Shown here: positions 13,222-13,333 of the stretch, piece after piece
Position numbering within the stretch: position 1 is the stretch's first letter
Layout: each line of letters starts with the position of its first letter
NCBI GenBank assembly: GCA_029555925.1
Contig: JAKPQU010000271.1
Location: forward strand, 1 to 13,333
Length of the DNA: 13,333 nucleotides
Source: Bacillota bacterium
Lineage (GTDB): Bacteria > Eremiobacterota > SpSt-956 > JAKJGF01
Direction: 5' to 3'
Position numbers and translations under genes: made by a program
The notes under the pieces: model-generated
Told to the model about the DNA's origin: nothing
The model's database searches: none
The model's input: the letters and a program-made list of their open reading frames with translations, nothing else

Positions 13222-13297
13222 GTCAAAGAACGGGAAGGTTCTGACAAAGAAATAATAATTGTCAGCAGTTGCTCGCGAAAGAAACCACCCGTTCTGA
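13222..13297. other. Nested inverted repeats, possible structured RNA or element end
   Basis: An outer pair GAACGGG/CCCGTTC with GGTT/AACC next to it encloses an inner pair CTGACAA/TTGTCAG. Together they can form one branched hairpin of about 70 bases containing a GCGAAAG segment. The DNA is richer in GC than its left flank. It could be part of a structured RNA such as an intron domain running off the window, or an element terminus. No open frame was recognised between here and the window end, apart from a possible ATG near 13303. Confidence 0.35.
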
Positions 13298-13333
13298 GGG
13301 ATTATGGAAGAAGCAAAAGCCAACTTGCCCAAG

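Noticed and set aside
13129..13332. Minus-strand 67-codon frame at the right edge
   Set aside because: It crosses the right arm of the inverted repeat and the nested stems, has no visible ribosome binding site or family resemblance, and is likely spurious.

Overview
The window carries a partial, apparently decaying Mu-like transposable prophage of about 12.4 kb (roughly 140-12525) in a low-GC bacterium. Strong AGGAGG-type ribosome binding sites, several GTG/TTG starts and tightly overlapping genes suggest a Firmicute-like or deep-branching low-GC bacterium. Nothing visible fixes the taxon. There are no rRNA or tRNA genes and no CRISPR array.

Plus-strand late/packaging operon (198-7748): a small one-helix membrane protein (possible holin), a small coiled-coil protein, the small and large terminase subunits (Mu gp27/gp28 class), a DUF935 portal (Mu gp29), a MuF head-morphogenesis protein (Mu gp30/gpF) interrupted by an in-frame TAA and carrying a C-terminal HEPGH metallopeptidase-like domain, an unrecognised acidic protein placed like an immunity gene, a two-domain endolysin (amidase_3 plus lytic transglycosylase) and a Mu gpG-like virion morphogenesis protein.

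Minus-strand early/middle operon (12449 down to 7791): a MuB-like AAA ATPase whose N-terminus is missing, several very small genes (including two single-helix membrane peptides and a zinc ribbon), a Mu gp16-like regulator, a degenerate GIY-YIG domain protein, a Mor-type activator, two coiled-coil proteins and two short terminal genes. The two operons converge on a shared hairpin at 7752-7774. MuA transposase, repressor, head protease/scaffold, major capsid and tail genes are absent. Several starts were moved inward to match ribosome binding sites, and four genes of 35-48 codons were added (7961-8107, 10345-10452, 10929-11066, 11290-11415).

Boundaries: two 139-bp copies of a MITE-like foldback repeat lie in direct orientation at 1-139 and 12759-12897. 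MuB is cut at about 12525 by a sequence that looks like an insertion-sequence end, followed by AT-rich DNA, the second MITE, a ~315-bp long-inverted-repeat element (12896-13210) and a nested palindrome near the right edge.

The most interesting candidate system is the MuF-metallopeptidase fusion plus its ATGA-coupled downstream gene. It resembles the phage-borne MuF polymorphic toxin/immunity arrangement, here with the toxin half separated from translation by a nonsense codon while the putative immunity gene remains open.
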